Shown piece by piece: positions 63,779 to 64,000 of a stretch of 64,000 nucleotides of DNA (within the stretch, counting starts at the first letter, position 1; each line of letters starts with the position of its first letter). Source of the stretch: Cervus elaphus (taxonomy: Eukaryota > Chordata > Mammalia > Artiodactyla > Cervidae); contig NC_057819.1 in NCBI RefSeq assembly GCF_910594005.1, positions 126,143,669 through 126,207,668 on the forward strand, read 5' to 3'. The notes below the pieces were generated by a model, which was not told the DNA's origin, searched no databases, and saw only the letters and a program-made list of their open reading frames with translations. Position numbers and translations under genes: made by a program.

Positions 63779-64000
63779 CTGGGGGGGGCACGGGGGAGGG
63801 GTCACAAGGGGGGCCAGGGGGGCAGGGCGGGGGTCCTGCTCACTCAGCCTGCCCTCCCCACTCCCAATCCCCACTACACGGTTCCCGGGGGGCAGGGGTT
63901 CCCCAGTGCGGCGCTTTAGCCCCACCAAGACAGACCAAGCCTGGACAGGAGTATGTGGGGGTGAGGAGGCGGATCTCCATGGTAACCGCAGCCACTTTCA
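63779..64000 (-). other. SEPTIN9: SEPTIN9 last intron (3' part) with splice acceptor
   Basis: The minus strand shows a C-rich tract followed by AG at 63779-63780, directly before the septin-9 exon. No further septin-9 coding sequence is visible up to the window edge: the preceding exon should encode the residues before LLIR, and these are absent. Confidence 0.8.

Overview
This is nuclear DNA from a ruminant (cattle, sheep, goat or a close relative; the sequence alone does not separate them). The diagnosis rests on dozens of Bov-tA/Bov-A SINEs, BovB (RTE-type) LINE pieces and tRNA-derived CHR/SINE2-type SINEs, a combination specific to ruminants. There is no bacterial, viral or organellar gene organisation.

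Layout. Only the right edge carries a recognisable protein-coding gene. The terminal coding exon of septin-9 (SEPTIN9/SEPT9) lies on the minus strand at 63643-63778. Its 3' UTR of about 1.7 kb runs leftwards to a poly(A) signal at 61953-61958, and intron sequence fills 63779-64000. The other ~61.9 kb is the intergenic region downstream of SEPTIN9. I found no exon there that I would defend as protein-coding.

The intergenic DNA has three components. (1) Ruminant repeats: about 24 Bov-tA/Bov-A SINEs, about 17 CHR/SINE2-type SINEs, 8 BovB fragments and many truncated L1s, often nested, several with readable target-site duplications (TSDs). (2) Older mammalian repeats: MIR, L2, MER5A-like and MER20-like hAT DNA elements, five MaLR/MLT1-type LTRs and one possible ERV1-type solo LTR. 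(3) Repeat-free islands rich in TAAT/ATTA and TTTAA motifs (about 4.62-5.46, 13.26-14.06, 22.2-22.5, 24.93-25.1, 32.5-33.03, 36.25-36.56, 37.66-37.86, 40.6-40.76, 42.48-42.70, 46.79-46.91, 54.43-54.80 and 58.76-59.13 kb). These look like conserved noncoding elements, but conservation cannot be tested from one sequence.

I saw no new gene system. The points most worth a second look are: the TAAT-rich islands; a near-consensus CTCF motif at 14.55 kb and a SINE-borne one at 11.85 kb; alternating purine-pyrimidine tracts at 24.50 kb and inside the SEPTIN9 3' UTR at 62.29 kb; a degenerate TTCAGG(G) telomere-like array at 60.6 kb; an insertion that appears to be only a poly(A) tail (19.32 kb); and several nested or inverted retroelement insertions whose order can be read from their TSDs.
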